A DNA stretch of 64,000 nucleotides from Sphingosinicella sp963974575 (GTDB taxonomy: Bacteria; Pseudomonadota; Alphaproteobacteria; Sphingomonadales; Sphingomonadaceae). The notes beneath the pieces were generated by a model that was not told the origin of the DNA, did no database searches, and saw nothing but the letters and a program-made list of their open reading frames with translations. Location: assembly GCF_963974575.1 (NCBI RefSeq), contig NZ_CAXBBQ010000003.1, positions 396,453 through 460,452 of the forward strand, given 5' to 3'. Numbering within the stretch: the first letter of the stretch is position 1; each line of letters starts with the position of its first letter. A program made the position numbers and the translations under genes. Below are positions 53,093 to 63,042 of the stretch, piece after piece.

Positions 53093-54115
53093 TTAAAGCG
53101 TTTCGGCGGCAGCGGCAGGCGCCGCTTCCGGTGCGGCGGGCGCCTCGGCATCAGCCGCAGGCGCTGCAGCGGCAACCTCCACGCCGGCGTCAGCCTGGCG
53201 CGCGGCGACCCATGCGTCGAACTTGTCCTGCGACACGACCTCGACCGCAATCGGCATGAAGCCATGCTTGGTGCCGCAAAGCTCCGAGCACTGGCCGTAG
53301 TAAAGGCCTTCGCGTTCGGTCTTGAACCAGGTTTCGTTCACGCGGCCCGGAACGGCATCCATCTTCACCCAGAAGGCCGGGACCGCCCAGCTGTGGATCA
53401 CGTCCGACGCGGTCAGCAGCACCTTCACGACGGCGCCGACGGGGACGACGACGCGGTTGTCGGTCGCGAGGTTGCGCGGCTCGTTCGCCTTCGCGGCCTC
53501 CTCATCGGAGAGCATCACCGAATCGAAGCCGAAGCTGCCCTGATCGGGATATTCGTAGCTCCAGTACCACTGATGGCCGGTCGCCTTGATCGTGAGATCG
53601 GCCTTCGGCGGATCATATTGTGCGGCGAGCAGCTTGAACGAGGGGATGGCGATGCCGACGAGCACGAGCACGGGCACCAGCGTCCAGACCACCTCGATCA
53701 GCACGTTATGCGTCGTCTTCGAAGGGACGGGGTTCGCGCCGCGGCGGAAGCGGATCATCGACCAGATCAGCAATGCGAACACAAAGGCGGTGATGACGCC
53801 CATGATGAGGAGCAGCGCGGTGTTGAAATCCGAACCGCGCTGACCAAGCTCGGTCACCTGCGGTTGAATGTGCCAGCCGCCCTGCGGCTGACCCACTGCG
53901 GCGTCGGGCGCTGTGCCCATGTTCGCCAGATTGACGGCAGGCGCCGCTGTTTCCGCGACCGGAGCGGCTTCCGCAGCTTGCTCGACCGTGGCGGCGGCAG
54001 GAGCCGTCGCGTCCTGCGCCTGTGCCTGAACGGCGCCGAACGTCAGCGCTGCGGCGACGGCCAATGCCCTGAAACGGCTGTTAAATCCGCGCATCAAACC
54101 CCCACTAGTTCCCAT
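53093..54115 (-). CDS. ctaC: Cytochrome c oxidase subunit II
   Basis: The 340-residue subunit accepts electrons from cytochrome c. After an N-terminal signal region it has an unusually long Ala/Pro/Glu-rich linker (about residues 35-75), two membrane helices, and the CuA site GQCSELCGTKHGFMPI near residue 275. The last 45 residues are again Ala/Glu-rich. It is the first oxidase gene; its promoter should lie at 54116-54237. Confidence 0.97.
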   Translation of the reverse strand: MGTSGGLMRGFNSRFRALAVAAALTFGAVQAQAQDATAPAAATVEQAAEAAPVAETAAPAVNLANMGTAPDAAVGQPQGGWHIQPQVTELGQRGSDFNTALLLIMGVITAFVFALLIWSMIRFRRGANPVPSKTTHNVLIEVVWTLVPVLVLVGIAIPSFKLLAAQYDPPKADLTIKATGHQWYWSYEYPDQGSFGFDSVMLSDEEAAKANEPRNLATDNRVVVPVGAVVKVLLTASDVIHSWAVPAFWVKMDAVPGRVNETWFKTEREGLYYGQCSELCGTKHGFMPIAVEVVSQDKFDAWVAARQADAGVEVAAAAPAADAEAPAAPEAAPAAAAETL

Positions 54116-54237
54116 ACGGACGGTCGGCGCGCGAACGCACCGACGGAATCGATTTGGCGCGCCTTATAGATGCGCGCCGATTCGTGAACAAGCGATAGCT
54201 TGCCGCACCCAGCGCTTTCCAGCGCGTGCGCCGTGGT

Positions 54238-55056
54238 TCAAACCGTATCCTCGAAGCGAGCCGGCCGCTTCTGCAGCTGCGCGCCCATCGCCTCGCCGAG
54301 ATCCGCGCCCGGCAGGAACGCCGAATTCCAGATCGCCACATAGTCCAGCCCTTCGGCAATGCTCTGGTCGCGGCCGCGATTGAGCACCGCCTTCGTCCCC
54401 TGAATGGCAACGGGCGATTTCGACGCGATCTCTCGCGCCAGTGCCTCGCCGGCGGCGATCGCCTCGTCGTGCGTGGGCAGCGCACGGTTCAGGAAGCCTT
54501 GGCGCACGGCTTCGTCCGCCATGAACCGCCGCCCCGTGTACGCGAGTTCGCGCACCAGACCCTGCGGCAGCAGGTGCGGGATGCGCTGCAGTGTGCCGAC
54601 ATCGGCAACGATGCCGACGTTGATTTCCTGGATGCTGAAAAAGCAGTCCGCCGTGCCGATACGGATATCGCACGCCGTAACGAGATCGACGCCGCCGCCG
54701 ATGCAGCCGCCCTGCACCACTACGATCACCGGCGCCTTGCACTGGTCGATGACCGTGAAGCTCTTCTGCAAGGTCTTCACCTTGCGGCGAAGCGCCAGGC
54801 GCTGCCGCGCGACCTCTCCCTCACCCGCAGCGAGCAGGTCCGCGCCCGCCCATGCGAGATCGAGTCCCGCCGTGAAGTGCCGACCGGTCGAGACGATCAG
54901 CACCGCGCGCACCGACGGATCCGCCTCAATCGCCTCGAAAACGTCGATGATCTCGGTCCAGAACGCTTCCGTCATGGTGTTGAACGCCTCGGCCCGCGTC
55001 ATCGTTACGCGCGCGATTCCATCCGTCACGGCGAGCGACAGCGTTTGCAGTTCCAT
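54238..55056 (-). CDS. Enoyl-CoA hydratase/isomerase family protein
   Basis: The 272-residue crotonase-fold enzyme shows FTAGLDLAWAGADLL near residue 60 and VVVQGGCIGGGVDLVTACDI near 110 forming the oxyanion hole, with SIQEINVGIVADVGTLQRIP carrying Glu/Asp residues in the positions of dienoyl-CoA isomerases. It likely isomerises or hydrates enoyl-CoA in fatty-acid breakdown. ATG 55056 is used; the frame to 55587 lies opposite the 2Fe-2S gene. Confidence 0.92.
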   Translation of the reverse strand: MELQTLSLAVTDGIARVTMTRAEAFNTMTEAFWTEIIDVFEAIEADPSVRAVLIVSTGRHFTAGLDLAWAGADLLAAGEGEVARQRLALRRKVKTLQKSFTVIDQCKAPVIVVVQGGCIGGGVDLVTACDIRIGTADCFFSIQEINVGIVADVGTLQRIPHLLPQGLVRELAYTGRRFMADEAVRQGFLNRALPTHDEAIAAGEALAREIASKSPVAIQGTKAVLNRGRDQSIAEGLDYVAIWNSAFLPGADLGEAMGAQLQKRPARFEDTV

Positions 55057-55089
55057 TCGGGCCCCTCTCCGGCTAAATCTCGCCTCGTC

Positions 55090-55548
55090 ATGACTCGCTT
55101 CACTATCAACGGCAATCCTGTCGCTTTTGACCTGCCGGCCGAAACGCCGCTGCTCTGGGCCCTGCGCGACGCAATGAACCTCACCGGCACAAAGTTCGGC
55201 TGCGGGGCGGGGCTTTGCGGCGCGTGCACGGTGCACATCGACGGGCAGGCGCAGCGCAGCTGCCAGGTGAACATCGGCGACATCGAAGGCACGTTCGTCA
55301 CCACGATCGAGGGCCTGTCGAAAGACGGCAGCCACCCCGTGCAGCAAGCATGGATCGCCGAGCAGGTGCCGCAATGCGGCTATTGCCAGCCCGGCATGAT
55401 CATGGCGGCGGCGGCGTTCCTGAAAGATACGCCGAAGCCCACTGAGGACGACATCAAGACGGGAATCACCAACCTCTGCCGCTGCGGCACCTACCCGCGC
55501 ATCAAGAAGGCGATCCTGCGCGCGGCGGGGACGCCGAAAGAAGGGTAG
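55090..55548 (+). CDS. 2Fe-2S small subunit of a molybdenum hydroxylase (IorA-like)
   Basis: The 152-residue protein has a plant-type 2Fe-2S site CGAGLCGACTVHIDG and a second C-terminal cluster region CGYCQPGMIMAA and NLCRCGTYPRIKKAI. It matches the small subunit of isoquinoline 1-oxidoreductase-type enzymes, which pass electrons from a molybdopterin large subunit. The large subunit gene, usually directly downstream, is absent here; the next gene is a sulfate transporter. Confidence 0.92.
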   Translation: MTRFTINGNPVAFDLPAETPLLWALRDAMNLTGTKFGCGAGLCGACTVHIDGQAQRSCQVNIGDIEGTFVTTIEGLSKDGSHPVQQAWIAEQVPQCGYCQPGMIMAAAAFLKDTPKPTEDDIKTGITNLCRCGTYPRIKKAILRAAGTPKEG

Positions 55549-55636
55549 CGCCCCGCTTTCCGGAACATTCCGGGATGATTTTGCCATAATTCAGGCCTAG
55601 CAAGGCGACATTCCACGAGTTTTTCGGGGGTTGCCC

Positions 55637-57295
55637 GTGCGCGACGTCCTGCCCATCCAGTTCACGCCGAAGCTCTTTACCGTGCTTCGCGAAGGCTACG
55701 GCATGGCCGGTCTGCGCGCCGATGCGCTTGCGGGCTTGACCGTCGCCATCGTCGCGCTGCCGCTTGCCATGGCGCTCGGCATCGCGAGCGGCGCCTCGCC
55801 CGACAAGGGGCTGGTGACAGCGGTCGTCGCCGGGTTCCTGATCTCCGCGCTCGGCGGATCACGCACGCAGATCGGCGGGCCGACGGGCGCCTTCGTCGTC
55901 GTCGTGTTCAACATCATCGCCGAGCACGGCTACGACGGGCTTGTGCTTGCCACACTGATGGCGGGCGCGATCCTGCTTGTTGCGGGCTACGCTCGGCTCG
56001 GCAGCCTCATCAAGTTCATTCCGCACCCCGTCGTCACCGGCTTCACGGCCGGCATCGCCGTCATCATCGCGGCAACACAGGTGAAGGATTTCCTCGGCCT
56101 GCGCATGGCGGCGGTGCCCGCCGACTTCCTGCCCAAGCTCGCCGCCTATACAGAGGCGATCGGCACCATCGACATCGCGACGCTCGGCGTCGGCGCGGGC
56201 GCGCTCGGGATCATCATCGTGCTGCGCCGTTTCGCGCCGAAGGTGCCGGGCTTCCTCGTCGCCGTGGTCGTTGCGGCACTCGCCGTCTCGCTGCTCGGGC
56301 TTCCCGTCGACACCGTCGGCTCGCGCTTCCCCGATATCCCCTCGGGCCTCCCGATGCCGCACATTCCGGCGCTCGGCCTGGAGAAGGTCACGGCGGTGCT
56401 TCCGGCAGCGTTCACGATCGCCTTCCTCGCGGGGATCGAGGCGCTGCTGTCCGCCGTCGTCGCCGACGGGATGACCGGCTACCGCCACCGTTCCAATCAA
56501 GAACTTGTCGGCCAAGGCGCGGCCAATCTCGCCTCCGCGCTCTTCGGCGGGCTGCCGGCGACCGGCGCCATCGCGCGCACCGCGACCAACATCCGCGCCG
56601 GCGGGCGCACGCCGGTTGCAGGCATATTCCACGCGCTGTTTCTGCTGCTGTTCATGGCCTTCGGCACGAAGCTCATGGGCTATATCCCGATGGCGGCGCT
56701 CGCCGCGATCCTGTTCATGGTGGCGTGGGGGATGAGCGAGTACGAGCGGCTGCTGCGTATCCGCGCGATGCCGATCGGCGACCGCGTCGTGCTGCTGCTG
56801 ACGTTCGGGCTTACCGTGCTCGTCGATCTCACCGTGGCGATCGGCGTCGGCGTCACGCTCGCCAGCCTGATGTTCATGGAACGGATGAGCCGCACGGTCG
56901 CCGTGACGGTGCGCGAGGTGGAAACGGAGGATGCCGGGCAGCGGGACGACCTGCCGCCGGGCGTGGAGGTGTTCCGCATCACCGGGCCGTTCTTCTTCGG
57001 TGTCGCTTCCGATCTCGTGGAAACGCTGCGCCGGATGGGCCAGCCGCCGCGCGTCATCATCCTGCGGATGCGCGAGGTGCCGCTGCTCGACGCGAGCGGT
57101 GTCGAAGGCATCAAGGATTTCGTCAGCATGGCGCACAGGCACGGCGCCGCAGTGATCTTCGCGAACGTGCAGCCCCAGCCCGCGCAGGTGCTGCGCCGCA
57201 ATGACCTCGGCCCCCGCAGCGGTAAGGTGCGCTTCGCGCCCGATTACCCCGCCGCGCTCGCGATGGCCTCAGCCGAAAGCACGCAGTCGGCTTAA
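55637..57295 (+). CDS. SulP family anion transporter with STAS domain
   Basis: The protein of about 552 residues has the SulP membrane domain (ALAGLTVAIVALPLAMALGI near residue 30 and QIGGPTGAFVVVVFN near 78), about 12 helices in all, and a C-terminal STAS domain (FRITGPFFFGVASDLVETLR, then LRMREVPLLDASGVEGIKDF). It imports sulfate, bicarbonate or similar anions. GTG 55637 is preferred over TTG 55631, as it is better spaced from GGGGG. Its end overlaps the converging nitronate monooxygenase gene by 27 bases. Confidence 0.94.
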   Translation: MRDVLPIQFTPKLFTVLREGYGMAGLRADALAGLTVAIVALPLAMALGIASGASPDKGLVTAVVAGFLISALGGSRTQIGGPTGAFVVVVFNIIAEHGYDGLVLATLMAGAILLVAGYARLGSLIKFIPHPVVTGFTAGIAVIIAATQVKDFLGLRMAAVPADFLPKLAAYTEAIGTIDIATLGVGAGALGIIIVLRRFAPKVPGFLVAVVVAALAVSLLGLPVDTVGSRFPDIPSGLPMPHIPALGLEKVTAVLPAAFTIAFLAGIEALLSAVVADGMTGYRHRSNQELVGQGAANLASALFGGLPATGAIARTATNIRAGGRTPVAGIFHALFLLLFMAFGTKLMGYIPMAALAAILFMVAWGMSEYERLLRIRAMPIGDRVVLLLTFGLTVLVDLTVAIGVGVTLASLMFMERMSRTVAVTVREVETEDAGQRDDLPPGVEVFRITGPFFFGVASDLVETLRRMGQPPRVIILRMREVPLLDASGVEGIKDFVSMAHRHGAAVIFANVQPQPAQVLRRNDLGPRSGKVRFAPDYPAALAMASAESTQSA

Positions 57296-58228
57296 AGCCG
57301 CCTTCGTCTCGGCGAGCGTGCGCTCGACGATCTCGGCGCAGCTCAGAATCGCATCGACCCCGCCGCCGCCCTGCCCCGCCGCGAGGCACTGCGTTTTCGG
57401 ATCGACATCGAGGATGCCCACGATCGGCCCCAACCGGTTCGCCTGCGCCGACTCCATCACCTGCAGCGGGAACGGCTTCAAGTCCTCGGGATGTCGATCG
57501 AAATGGTCGGTGGTGTCGTTGGCGATGGCGCGCAGCGTCTTGCCCGTGAAGCCCCGGCTGATCGTGGTGGACGTGTCGCGCATCGCGATGATCGCGTCCT
57601 TGTAGGCTTGGCCCGCGTGCGCCTCGTGGCTGGCGATGAAGCGCGTGCCCATCCAGACGCCCTGACACCCGAAGGCGAGCGCGGCGGCAAGACCGCGCCC
57701 GTCATAAAGCCCCCCCGCGGCGATCACCGGCACGGCGACGGCATCGACGCATTGCGGCCAGAGCGCCGCGCTCGCAACCTTGCCGGTGTGTCCGCCGCCC
57801 TCCGTGCCCTGCGCGATCACCGCGTCGCAGCCCGCCGCCGCAGCCTTCACGGCATGGCCGACCGTGCCGCACATCGACATGACGACGATGCCCGCCGCCT
57901 GGAGTTCGGTGAGGATCGGCGTCGGCACGCCGAGCCCCGCGATGAAGGCCTTTGCGCCCTCCGCGATGATCACGTCCACGCTCTGGGTAAGCGTTTCGGG
58001 CTGCGCGGCGAGAAGATCGACGCCGAAGGGCTTGTCGGTCAGATCCTTCACGCGCTTCATCTGGTCACGGATGAAGGCGGGGCTGGTGCCCGCCATACCG
58101 AGCGAGCCGAATCCGCCCGCGTTCGAAACCGCCGCGCACGCCTCCGCATAGGAAACGCCCCCCATTCCGGCGAGCAGGATCGGGTGTTCGATGCCGAGCA
58201 GGTCGCAGATCGGGGTGCGAAGGGACAT
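57269..58228 (-). CDS. Nitronate monooxygenase family protein
   Basis: The 319-residue FMN enzyme begins with LLGIEHPILLAGMGGVSYAE and shows CDAVIAQGTEGGGHTG near residue 134 and GVWMGTRFIASHEAHAGQ near 190, the phosphate- and flavin-binding segments of the family. It oxidises alkyl nitronates or related substrates. Start ATG 58228. Confidence 0.94.
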   Translation of the reverse strand: MSLRTPICDLLGIEHPILLAGMGGVSYAEACAAVSNAGGFGSLGMAGTSPAFIRDQMKRVKDLTDKPFGVDLLAAQPETLTQSVDVIIAEGAKAFIAGLGVPTPILTELQAAGIVVMSMCGTVGHAVKAAAAGCDAVIAQGTEGGGHTGKVASAALWPQCVDAVAVPVIAAGGLYDGRGLAAALAFGCQGVWMGTRFIASHEAHAGQAYKDAIIAMRDTSTTISRGFTGKTLRAIANDTTDHFDRHPEDLKPFPLQVMESAQANRLGPIVGILDVDPKTQCLAAGQGGGGVDAILSCAEIVERTLAETKAALSRLRAFG

Positions 58229-58354
58229 TCTGACCTCCCGGCTGTTTCAATTGGCCGGAGTATGGGGCGCTACCCCCGCGACGCGTAGCTCGCGTTCCTG
58301 ATAAGCTGTGAATAGCGCAAGGAACCTTTGCGGGCCCGGGCAATTCAAACAGCC

Positions 58355-58792
58355 ATGACGTGGGAAGACATCGCCCTGCGGCTCGGCGCCGCGACCGCGA
58401 TCGGGCTGGCGTTCGGCTTCGACCGGGAGATGCGCGGACACGAAGCGGGTCTGCGGACGCACGCACTCGTCGCTCTCAGCTCGGCGATGATCGTGATTTC
58501 GGCGCTGATGCTGTTCGAAGAACATCGCGGCGAGAACGCGCAGCCCGATCCCCTGCGTGCGATCGAAGGCCTCGCGCAGGCCGTCGGCTTCATCGCGGCG
58601 GGACTGATCTTCGTGCGCGGTGACAAGGTGAAGAATCTGACGACGGCGGCCAACATCTGGCTCTGCGCCGCCGTGGGGATCGCGTGCGGGGCCGGGCAGG
58701 TGCCGCTCGTGGTGATCGGCACGCTGCTCGGGCTCGCGGTCCTTATCGTGCTGCGCGTCCTTTACCGGGTGGTGCCGGACGCGCAGGACTGA
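58355..58792 (+). CDS. MgtC/SapB family membrane protein
   Basis: The 145-residue protein has the family start LRLGAATAIGLAFGFDREMR (residues 7-26) with G-L-R-T-H-A-L after it and about four membrane helices, without the C-terminal ACT-like domain of virulence MgtC. The role is likely in ion or membrane homeostasis. It is short for the family but complete. Confidence 0.9.
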   Translation: MTWEDIALRLGAATAIGLAFGFDREMRGHEAGLRTHALVALSSAMIVISALMLFEEHRGENAQPDPLRAIEGLAQAVGFIAAGLIFVRGDKVKNLTTAANIWLCAAVGIACGAGQVPLVVIGTLLGLAVLIVLRVLYRVVPDAQD

Positions 58793-58799
58793 GTTGCGG

Positions 58800-60242
58800 C
58801 TATTCCGCGGCGATCGCCTCGCCGTAGCCGATCATCGCCTTGGTTTCGAGGAATTCGCCGAAGGCATGGTCGCCCCACTCGCGGCCGTTGCCGGACTGCT
58901 TGTAGCCGCCGAACGGCGCCATCAGGTCGCTACCCGCTCCATTGATGATGACCTGTCCGGCCCGAAGCTGCGACGCGATCTCGCGGGCCTTCTCGATATC
59001 GGTCGACTGCACGTAGGCAGCGAGGCCGTAGACGGTGTCGTTGCCCTCGTCGATCGCGCGGTCGAGGCTGTCGTAGCCGAGGATCGAGATCACGGGCCCG
59101 AAGATTTCCTCGCGCGCGACCGTCATGTCGTTGGTGACGTTCGCGAACACGGTGGGCTTCACGTAATAGCCGGTTTCCAGCCCCTCGGGCTTGCCGGTGC
59201 CGCCCGCGACGAGTTCGGCGCCTTCATCGATGCCTTTCTGGATCAGGCCCTGGATCTTGGTCCATTGCAGCTCGGAAACGACCGGCCCCATGCGCGCATT
59301 GCCGTTGGGATCGCCCGGGGCCCACGCCTCGGCGGTCGCCTTCGCCACAGCTTTCGCCTCGTCCATGCGGCCGCCGGGCACGAACATGCGCGTCGGCGCG
59401 TTGCACGACTGGCCGGAGTTGTTGAAGACATGCGCAACGCCGCGCTTCACAGCATCGCCGAAGCCTTCATCATCCACCAGGATGTTGGGCGACTTGCCGC
59501 CGAGTTCCTGCGCGACGCGCTTCACCGTCGGGGCGGCGGCTTTGGCAACTTCGATGCCCGCGCGCGTCGAGCCGGTGAAGCTCACCATATCGACATCGGG
59601 ATGCGAGGAAATCGCAGCGCCCACCGTGGGTCCATCGCCGTTCACGAGATTGAAGACGCCCTTGGGAACGCCCGCCGCGTGCAGGATTTCGGTCCACAGC
59701 CATGCCGAGAACGGCGCGATTTCGGAAGGCTTCAGCACCATCGTGCAGCCCGTCGCAAGCGCGGGCGCGACCTTGCAGGCGATCTGGTTGATCGGCCAGT
59801 TCCAAGGCGTGATGAAGCCGCACACGCCGATCGGCTCCTTGGCGATCATCGTCGTGCCGCGCGGCTCGTGGAACTTGTAGGTTTTCAGAACTTCGATCGC
59901 GGTGTGCAAATGGCCCGCGCCGATCGCCGCCTGCGCGCTCTTCGCGAGCCATGCGGGCGCGCCCATTTCCTCGGTGATCGCCTCGGCCATCTCGCCGCTG
60001 CGCTTCGTGTATTCGGCGAGGATCGCCTGCAGCAGTTCAAGCCGCTCGGCGCGGCTGGTGCGCGAGAAGCTTCGGAACGCGGTCTTCGCGGCCTTCACCG
60101 CGCGATCGACGTCTTCCGCGGAGCCGAGGCTGATGCGCCCGGCGACGGCTTCGGTCGCGGGGTTGAGCACGTCGAGCGTCTTCGCGTCGCCTGCGGGATC
60201 GATCCATTCGCCATTGATGTAGAATTTCAGATAATCACGCAT
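58800..60242 (-). CDS. NAD(P)-dependent aldehyde dehydrogenase
   Basis: The 480-residue enzyme oxidises aldehydes to acids. It has FITPWNWPINQIACKVAPAL near residue 138, the glutamate motif VAQELGGKSPNILV near 240, and the catalytic cysteine in NNSGQSCNAPTRMFVPG near 275. It is a typical broad-substrate family member; the substrate cannot be read. It converges with the MgtC-like gene seven bases away. Confidence 0.96.
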   Translation of the reverse strand: MRDYLKFYINGEWIDPAGDAKTLDVLNPATEAVAGRISLGSAEDVDRAVKAAKTAFRSFSRTSRAERLELLQAILAEYTKRSGEMAEAITEEMGAPAWLAKSAQAAIGAGHLHTAIEVLKTYKFHEPRGTTMIAKEPIGVCGFITPWNWPINQIACKVAPALATGCTMVLKPSEIAPFSAWLWTEILHAAGVPKGVFNLVNGDGPTVGAAISSHPDVDMVSFTGSTRAGIEVAKAAAPTVKRVAQELGGKSPNILVDDEGFGDAVKRGVAHVFNNSGQSCNAPTRMFVPGGRMDEAKAVAKATAEAWAPGDPNGNARMGPVVSELQWTKIQGLIQKGIDEGAELVAGGTGKPEGLETGYYVKPTVFANVTNDMTVAREEIFGPVISILGYDSLDRAIDEGNDTVYGLAAYVQSTDIEKAREIASQLRAGQVIINGAGSDLMAPFGGYKQSGNGREWGDHAFGEFLETKAMIGYGEAIAAE

Positions 60243-60314
60243 GTGAATCTCCTCCTCGGGGGTTTGGGAGACTCCTAGCGCGATTCGGGGCCGCTCCGCA
60301 TCCCCTTGGGAGTG

Positions 60315-63032
60315 TCAGGCAGTCCCTTCCCGTCGCCTGGCGACGGCAAGCCGCAGCTGTTTTTCCGCCTCAATGATCGCGAGCATCACGGCGCCCACGC
60401 CCACGACAAGCAGGCCTTCGCGCAAAGGCACCGCCGCGGTTCCGAAAATCCGCTGCAACACGGGAACATACGTGATCGCGAACTGCGCCGCGGTGACGAG
60501 CCCGACCATCGCCCAGATCACCCGCGTGCCGCGCACCAGATGCCAGCTGAGCGATGTCCCCCGCAGGTTACGGATATAGAACAGATGGAAGATCTCCATC
60601 ACGACAAGCGTGTTGACCGCTATCGTGCGCGCGGTTTCGACGGAATGACCCCGCTCCACGGCGTAGGTGTACATGCCGAGCACGCCCGCAAGAAACAGCC
60701 CTGATACGAGCACGATATGCCAGATGAAGGCGCGCGTCAGCAGCGGCTCGCTGCGCGGCCGCGGCGGCCGGCGCATGGTGTCCGCATCGGCAGGCTCGAA
60801 GGCGAGCGCAAGGCCGAGCGTGACATCCGTTACCATGTTGACCCAGAGGATCTGGATCGGCGTGACCGGCAGCGCGAGGCCGAACAGCAGCGCGAAAATG
60901 ATCGTGACGGCTTCACCCGCGTTCGTGGGCAGCGTCCAGCTGATCACTTTGCGGATGTTCTCGTAGACTGTACGCCCCTCGCGCACGGCTGCGGCGATCG
61001 AGGCGAAATTGTCGTCCGCGAGCACCAGGCTCGCCGCCTCCTTCGCGGCCTCGCTGCCCTTGCAGCCCATGACGATTCCGGCGTCGGCACGCTTCAGGGC
61101 GGGCGCATCGTTCACGCCGTCTCCCGTCATCGCGACGGTGAGACCGCGCGCCTGCAAGGCCATCACCAGCCGCAGTTTGTGCTCGGGGCTGGTGCGGGCG
61201 AACACGTCGACATCAAGCACGGCGTCGGCAAGCGCAGCATCGTCCATCCGGTCGAGATCGGCCCCCGTCAGCACGCGCGCGGGATTGGCGAGACCGACCT
61301 GGCGGCCGATCGCCGCTGCCGTTCCCGCATGGTCCCCGGTGATCATCTTGACCCGAATTCCCGCAGCCCGGCACTCCGCGACCGCGGCGACGGCCTCGGG
61401 CCGCGGCGGATCGATGAGACCGACGAGGCCCAGCATGACGAGCGCATTATCGAGATCGCCTGGCTCCAGCGTCGTTTGCCCCGGCGCGGCGCGGCGCATC
61501 GCGAACGCGAGCACGCGCTCGCCGCCGCGGGCGATGCGCTCTGCCTCGGCGTGCCAATAGGCGCGGTCGATCGGCTGCTCTTCGGTCCCGTCGAATTCGG
61601 TCCCGCACATCGCGACGATCCGCTCGGGCGCGCCCTTCACGTAAATGACGTCGCCGCTGCCGGTGCGGTGGAGCGTCGCCATGAAGCGGTGCCGCGCGTC
61701 GAACGGAAACACGTCGCTGCGCGGCGCCTGATGCCGCAGCGACTGCCAGTCGACGCCGATTTTGGCGGCGAAAGCTAGCAGCGCGGCTTCCATCGGATCG
61801 CCCTCCGCGCTCCATGTGCCTTCCTGATGCCGGAGGCCCGCGTCGTTGCACGCCGCTGCGGCGCGGGCGAGTGCCTGAAGTCCCGGATGATCCTCTTCCG
61901 CCGCAGATGTTCCGTTCAGCGTCAGCTTACCGGTCGGCGCATAGCCGTCGCCCTCCAGCACGAAGGTGCGGCGATCGACGGCGGCCGAGGCAGCCATCAT
62001 CTCGTTCCGTGTCAGCGTGCCCGTCTTGTCGGTGCAGATCACGGAGACCGCGCCCAATGTTTCGATCGCGGGGAGGTGGCGCACGATGGCATTGCGCCGC
62101 GCCATCGCCTGGACGCCCACGGCCAGCGTGATCGTGAGCACCGCCGGCAGACCCTCCGGGATCGCCGCGACCGACAGGCCCACCACGATCATGAACATCT
62201 CGGCAAAGTCGCGCCCGGCAATGAGCGACCCGTAAAGCAGGAGAAGCGCGGCGACGAACAGGATGAACAGCGTCAGCCAGCGCGCGAACACATCCATCTG
62301 GCGAACGAGCGGCGTGGTGAGCGTTTCGACCTGCGAAAGCAGTCCGCTGACCCGCCCGATCTCGGTGGCCGCGCCGGTTGCCACCACGACGCCCCGCCCT
62401 AGACCGCTCGTCACCAGCGTACCGCTGAACGCCATGCTCGCGCGATCGCCGAGCGGCACGTCGGCAGCCACCGGATCGCTGCGCTTCTCGACCGGAACGG
62501 ACTCGCCGGTGAGGACAGCTTCCTGCACGGCGAGCCCGCGTGCCCGGAAAAGCCGGAGATCGGCGGGAACGCGGTCGCCCGCATCAAGGAGAACGACGTC
62601 GCCCGGTACCAGGTCTTCTGCTGCAATCGTCAGGCGTGTGCCGCCGCGCAGCACGTTCGCGTGCGGCGCGAGCATTTCGCGGATTGCGTCCATCGCGCGT
62701 TCGGCCCGCCCTTCCTGGATGAAGCCGATCACAGTATTCGCCAACACGACCGCAAGAATGACCCCGGCGTCGCTGGTGTGCCCGAGCCCGGCTGTCAGCA
62801 CCGCGGCGGCGACCAGCACGTAGATGAGGATATTGTTGAACTGCGCGAAAAGCCGCCGCAGCGCGCTTCGGCGCGGCGGTTCGGGCAGGCGGTTCGCACC
62901 GGACACCGCGCGTCGCCGCTCCGCGTCCGCATTCGACAGGCCCTGCTCGGAGCTGCCGACATGCGCGAGTATGTCGGCAGCGCTCGCCGCATGAGGGGAG
63001 GGATGGGTCGGCGCCGGACGGTCCACGGCCAC
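60315..63032 (-). CDS. P-type cation-transporting ATPase (P2A-like)
   Basis: The protein of about 905 residues has the cation ATPase N-terminal domain (AADILAHVGSSEQGLSNADA), actuator and membrane helices, phosphorylation site VICTDKTGTLTRNEMM near residue 315, and AMTGDGVNDAPALKRADAGI near 640. Together with SIPEGLPAVLTITLAVG it suggests calcium or manganese export. No in-frame ATG precedes the N-terminal domain: GTG 63032 or GTG 63026 is the likely start, only 11 bases beyond the terminator of the rRNA operon. Confidence 0.93.
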   Translation of the reverse strand: MAVDRPAPTHPSPHAASAADILAHVGSSEQGLSNADAERRRAVSGANRLPEPPRRSALRRLFAQFNNILIYVLVAAAVLTAGLGHTSDAGVILAVVLANTVIGFIQEGRAERAMDAIREMLAPHANVLRGGTRLTIAAEDLVPGDVVLLDAGDRVPADLRLFRARGLAVQEAVLTGESVPVEKRSDPVAADVPLGDRASMAFSGTLVTSGLGRGVVVATGAATEIGRVSGLLSQVETLTTPLVRQMDVFARWLTLFILFVAALLLLYGSLIAGRDFAEMFMIVVGLSVAAIPEGLPAVLTITLAVGVQAMARRNAIVRHLPAIETLGAVSVICTDKTGTLTRNEMMAASAAVDRRTFVLEGDGYAPTGKLTLNGTSAAEEDHPGLQALARAAAACNDAGLRHQEGTWSAEGDPMEAALLAFAAKIGVDWQSLRHQAPRSDVFPFDARHRFMATLHRTGSGDVIYVKGAPERIVAMCGTEFDGTEEQPIDRAYWHAEAERIARGGERVLAFAMRRAAPGQTTLEPGDLDNALVMLGLVGLIDPPRPEAVAAVAECRAAGIRVKMITGDHAGTAAAIGRQVGLANPARVLTGADLDRMDDAALADAVLDVDVFARTSPEHKLRLVMALQARGLTVAMTGDGVNDAPALKRADAGIVMGCKGSEAAKEAASLVLADDNFASIAAAVREGRTVYENIRKVISWTLPTNAGEAVTIIFALLFGLALPVTPIQILWVNMVTDVTLGLALAFEPADADTMRRPPRPRSEPLLTRAFIWHIVLVSGLFLAGVLGMYTYAVERGHSVETARTIAVNTLVVMEIFHLFYIRNLRGTSLSWHLVRGTRVIWAMVGLVTAAQFAITYVPVLQRIFGTAAVPLREGLLVVGVGAVMLAIIEAEKQLRLAVARRREGTA

Positions 63033-63042
63033 CCCGATAACG

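Noticed and set aside
50753..54169. 1,138-codon plus-strand open frame opposite ctaB, ctaD and ctaC
   Set aside because: Antisense to well-conserved oxidase genes, full of Arg, His and Asp from reversed codons; no family features.
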